DNA of 64,000 nucleotides from Acidimicrobiia bacterium (GTDB lineage Bacteria; Actinomycetota; Acidimicrobiia; IMCC26256; JAOSJM01), in the NCBI GenBank assembly GCA_027494165.1, contig JAOSJM010000001.1, positions 1,116,001 to 1,180,000 of the forward strand, written 5' to 3'. The notes below the pieces were generated by a model. That model made no database searches. It was not told the DNA's origin and was given only the letters and a program-made list of their open reading frames with translations. A program made the position numbers and the translations under genes. Positions 62,119 to 64,000 of the stretch are shown one piece after another (position 1 is the first letter of the stretch; each line of letters opens with the position of its first letter).

Positions 62119-62856
62119 AAGGTGGCCCGGAGGCGGGCGAGCCCGAGCACCGTGCGGGCCGCGCGCCGGGCGATCGGGGTGCGGGAGGGTCGGCGCTCCT
62201 GCACCACGACCGGGAGCTCGACGACGGCCAGCCCGGCCCGCTCGGCCCGCAGGATCAGCTCGGTGTCGAAGAGGTCGGCCCCGAAGCGGCAGCTCCGGGC
62301 CACCGGCTCGACGGCGTCGCGGCGCAGGGCCTTCATGCCGTGCGTGTCGGAGACCCCGAGCCCGAACCCGCCCCGCAGCATCAGGGAGAAGACCGCGGTG
62401 ACGAGCCGCCGGGCCCAGGGCCGCTCGTCGCGTGAACCGCTCGCGCGCTTGGATCCGACGACGATCGCCGGCGCGCCGGGCCCCGAGAGGAGCGCGACCG
62501 CCTGGTCGAGGAAGGCGAGGTCGTAGTAGTCGACGTCGAAGGTGACGACGACGTCCCCCCGGCTGTCGAGGAGACCCGTCCGCAGGGCCCCTCCGTAGTC
62601 CGCCTCGGGCAGCGAGAGGACCCGTACCGACGGCTCCTCCGCGGCGAGCGCCTCGGCCACCGCGAGCGTGTCGTCGGTCGAGCCGTTCTCGACGACGAGG
62701 AGCTCGAACGGCCGTCCCGCACCCCCCAGCCCGCCGGCGAGCTCGCCGACGGTGCGGCGGAGGAACGAGGACTCGTTGTGGGCCGGGAGCACCACCGAGA
62801 CCAGCCCGGCGCGCGAGGTCTCGCCGGCGCGCTGCGAGGGGGAGGGTCGAGGGCAC
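62100..62856 (-). CDS. Glycosyltransferase family 2 (dolichyl-phosphate-type); N-terminus uncertain
   Basis: VSVVLPAHNESSFLRRTV, VVENGSTDDTLAVAE, VVVTFDVDYYD; the 62856 start requires one extra C in a C run near 62840. Confidence 0.85.
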
Positions 62857-62905
62857 GGCGGTAGGCTACCGGCGCTCCCTGTCCTTCCCGCCCTCCGGTG
62901 GAGCC

Positions 62906-64000
62906 ATGCCCGAACCCGATCCGCTCCGTGTCCACGCCGAGCGTCACGGCGACCGGCCGGCGGTGATCGTCGACGGCCCCGCCGGCGGCTCGCCGTCGGT
63001 GACGACGTTCGCGGAGCTCGACCGGGCCGTGAACCGGCTCGCCCACGCCTTCCGGGCCCTGGGACTGGCCCCGGGTGAGCGCCTCGTGTGGTGCGGGCCC
63101 AACTCGCCGGAGGTCGTGCAGACCGTCCACGCGGCCCGCAAGGCCCGGCAGGTCGCGGTGCCCCTGTCGTACCGGTTCACCGCCGACGAGATGCGCTTCG
63201 TGATCGACGACTCCGAGGCCGCGCTCGTCGTGGTGGACGCGGAGCAGGCCTCGCTCGTGGCCGGGGTGCGCGACCGCCTGCCGCGGCTGCGCCACGTCCT
63301 CGTCTTCGGCGGCGAGGTGCCCGAGGGCTGCGAGGCGTGGGAGGACGTGGTCGACGGCCAGCCCTTCCACGAGCCCGGGGCGCCCTCGGCCGTCGGCGCG
63401 CAGATGATCTACACCTCGGGGACGACGGGGCGTCCCAAGGGGGCCGTCCGGACCCGGTCCGACGCCGGGATCGTGGCCGCCCTCCTCGCCGAGCTCGGCC
63501 TGCGCCCGGCCGAGGAGGTCCACCTCACGACCGGGCCCCTGTACCACTCCGGGCCGCTGGCCTTCCTCTCGCTCAACCACACGCTGGGCTGCCCGGTGGT
63601 CCTGCTGCGGCGCTTCGACGCCCGGACGTGGCTCCGCCTGGTGGGCGAACACCGGGTCACGAACACCTTCACGGCCCCGACCCAGCTGAAGCGGATCGTC
63701 GCCCTCCCCCCCGAGGAGCTCGCGGCCGCCGACCTGTCGTCGATGCGCTGCCTCGTCGCGAACGCCGCCCCGGTGCCCTACGCGCTGAAGCGCGAGGTGA
63801 TCGCCAGGCTGGGCGACGGGTTCCTCTACGAGATCTACGGCTCCACCGAGCTCGGCGTGGCGACGGTGCTCACCCCCGCCGACCAGCTCCGGAAGCCGGG
63901 CTCGTGCGGCCGGCCGTACGGGGGGATCGGCGTCAGGATCGTCGCCGACGACGGCACGGAGGCGCCGGTCGGGACCCCGGGGGAGCTGTTCCTGCGGACC
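62906..64000 (+). CDS. AMP-binding acyl-CoA synthetase, 3'-truncated by the window edge (absent from the supplied ORF track)
   Basis: Open frame to window end: MPEPDPLRVHAERHGDRPAVIVDG..., MIYTSGTTGRPKGAV, YEIYGSTELGVATVL. Confidence 0.93.
   Translation, partial: MPEPDPLRVHAERHGDRPAVIVDGPAGGSPSVTTFAELDRAVNRLAHAFRALGLAPGERLVWCGPNSPEVVQTVHAARKARQVAVPLSYRFTADEMRFVIDDSEAALVVVDAEQASLVAGVRDRLPRLRHVLVFGGEVPEGCEAWEDVVDGQPFHEPGAPSAVGAQMIYTSGTTGRPKGAVRTRSDAGIVAALLAELGLRPAEEVHLTTGPLYHSGPLAFLSLNHTLGCPVVLLRRFDARTWLRLVGEHRVTNTFTAPTQLKRIVALPPEELAAADLSSMRCLVANAAPVPYALKREVIARLGDGFLYEIYGSTELGVATVLTPADQLRKPGSCGRPYGGIGVRIVADDGTEAPVGTPGELFLRT

Noticed and set aside
1-64000. rRNA, tRNA, transposase, prophage or classical defence genes
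   Set aside because: No recognisable motifs or structures for these were seen in manual reading; tRNAscan/Infernal would be needed to exclude small RNAs.

Overview
This is a GC-rich window from an actinobacterial chromosome, probably an Acidimicrobiia-like lineage (judged by eye from composition and gene content). It is densely coding, with about 60 protein genes. I found no rRNA, tRNA, CRISPR array or transposase. Recognisable blocks: upp; a TreT-like glycosyltransferase; ctaA and ctaB (heme A); two ABC-2 exporters; a NuoF-like flavoprotein; a WS/DGAT acyltransferase; a KhtT-like/CPA antiporter pair; a sugar-decoration operon (PglD/NeuD-like, BKACE/DUF849, GT2, DegT); a PadR-HAAS pair; glcDEF; a tkt/tal/pgi/pgl/fbiC carbon-F420 cluster; a sigma/anti-sigma-like pair; nagA; and an acyl-CoA synthetase running off the right edge. 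The dominant anomaly is more than 25 one-base frameshifts in otherwise intact conserved genes. Nearly all are missing bases in G/C runs, so the ORF track breaks many real genes. The best leads for new biology are the BKACE-containing sugar operon, a methyltransferase-uracil-DNA-glycosylase fusion, a 126-bp tandem-repeat domain at two loci (one fused to a sugar dehydrogenase domain), and the pgi-pgl-fbiC linkage without zwf.
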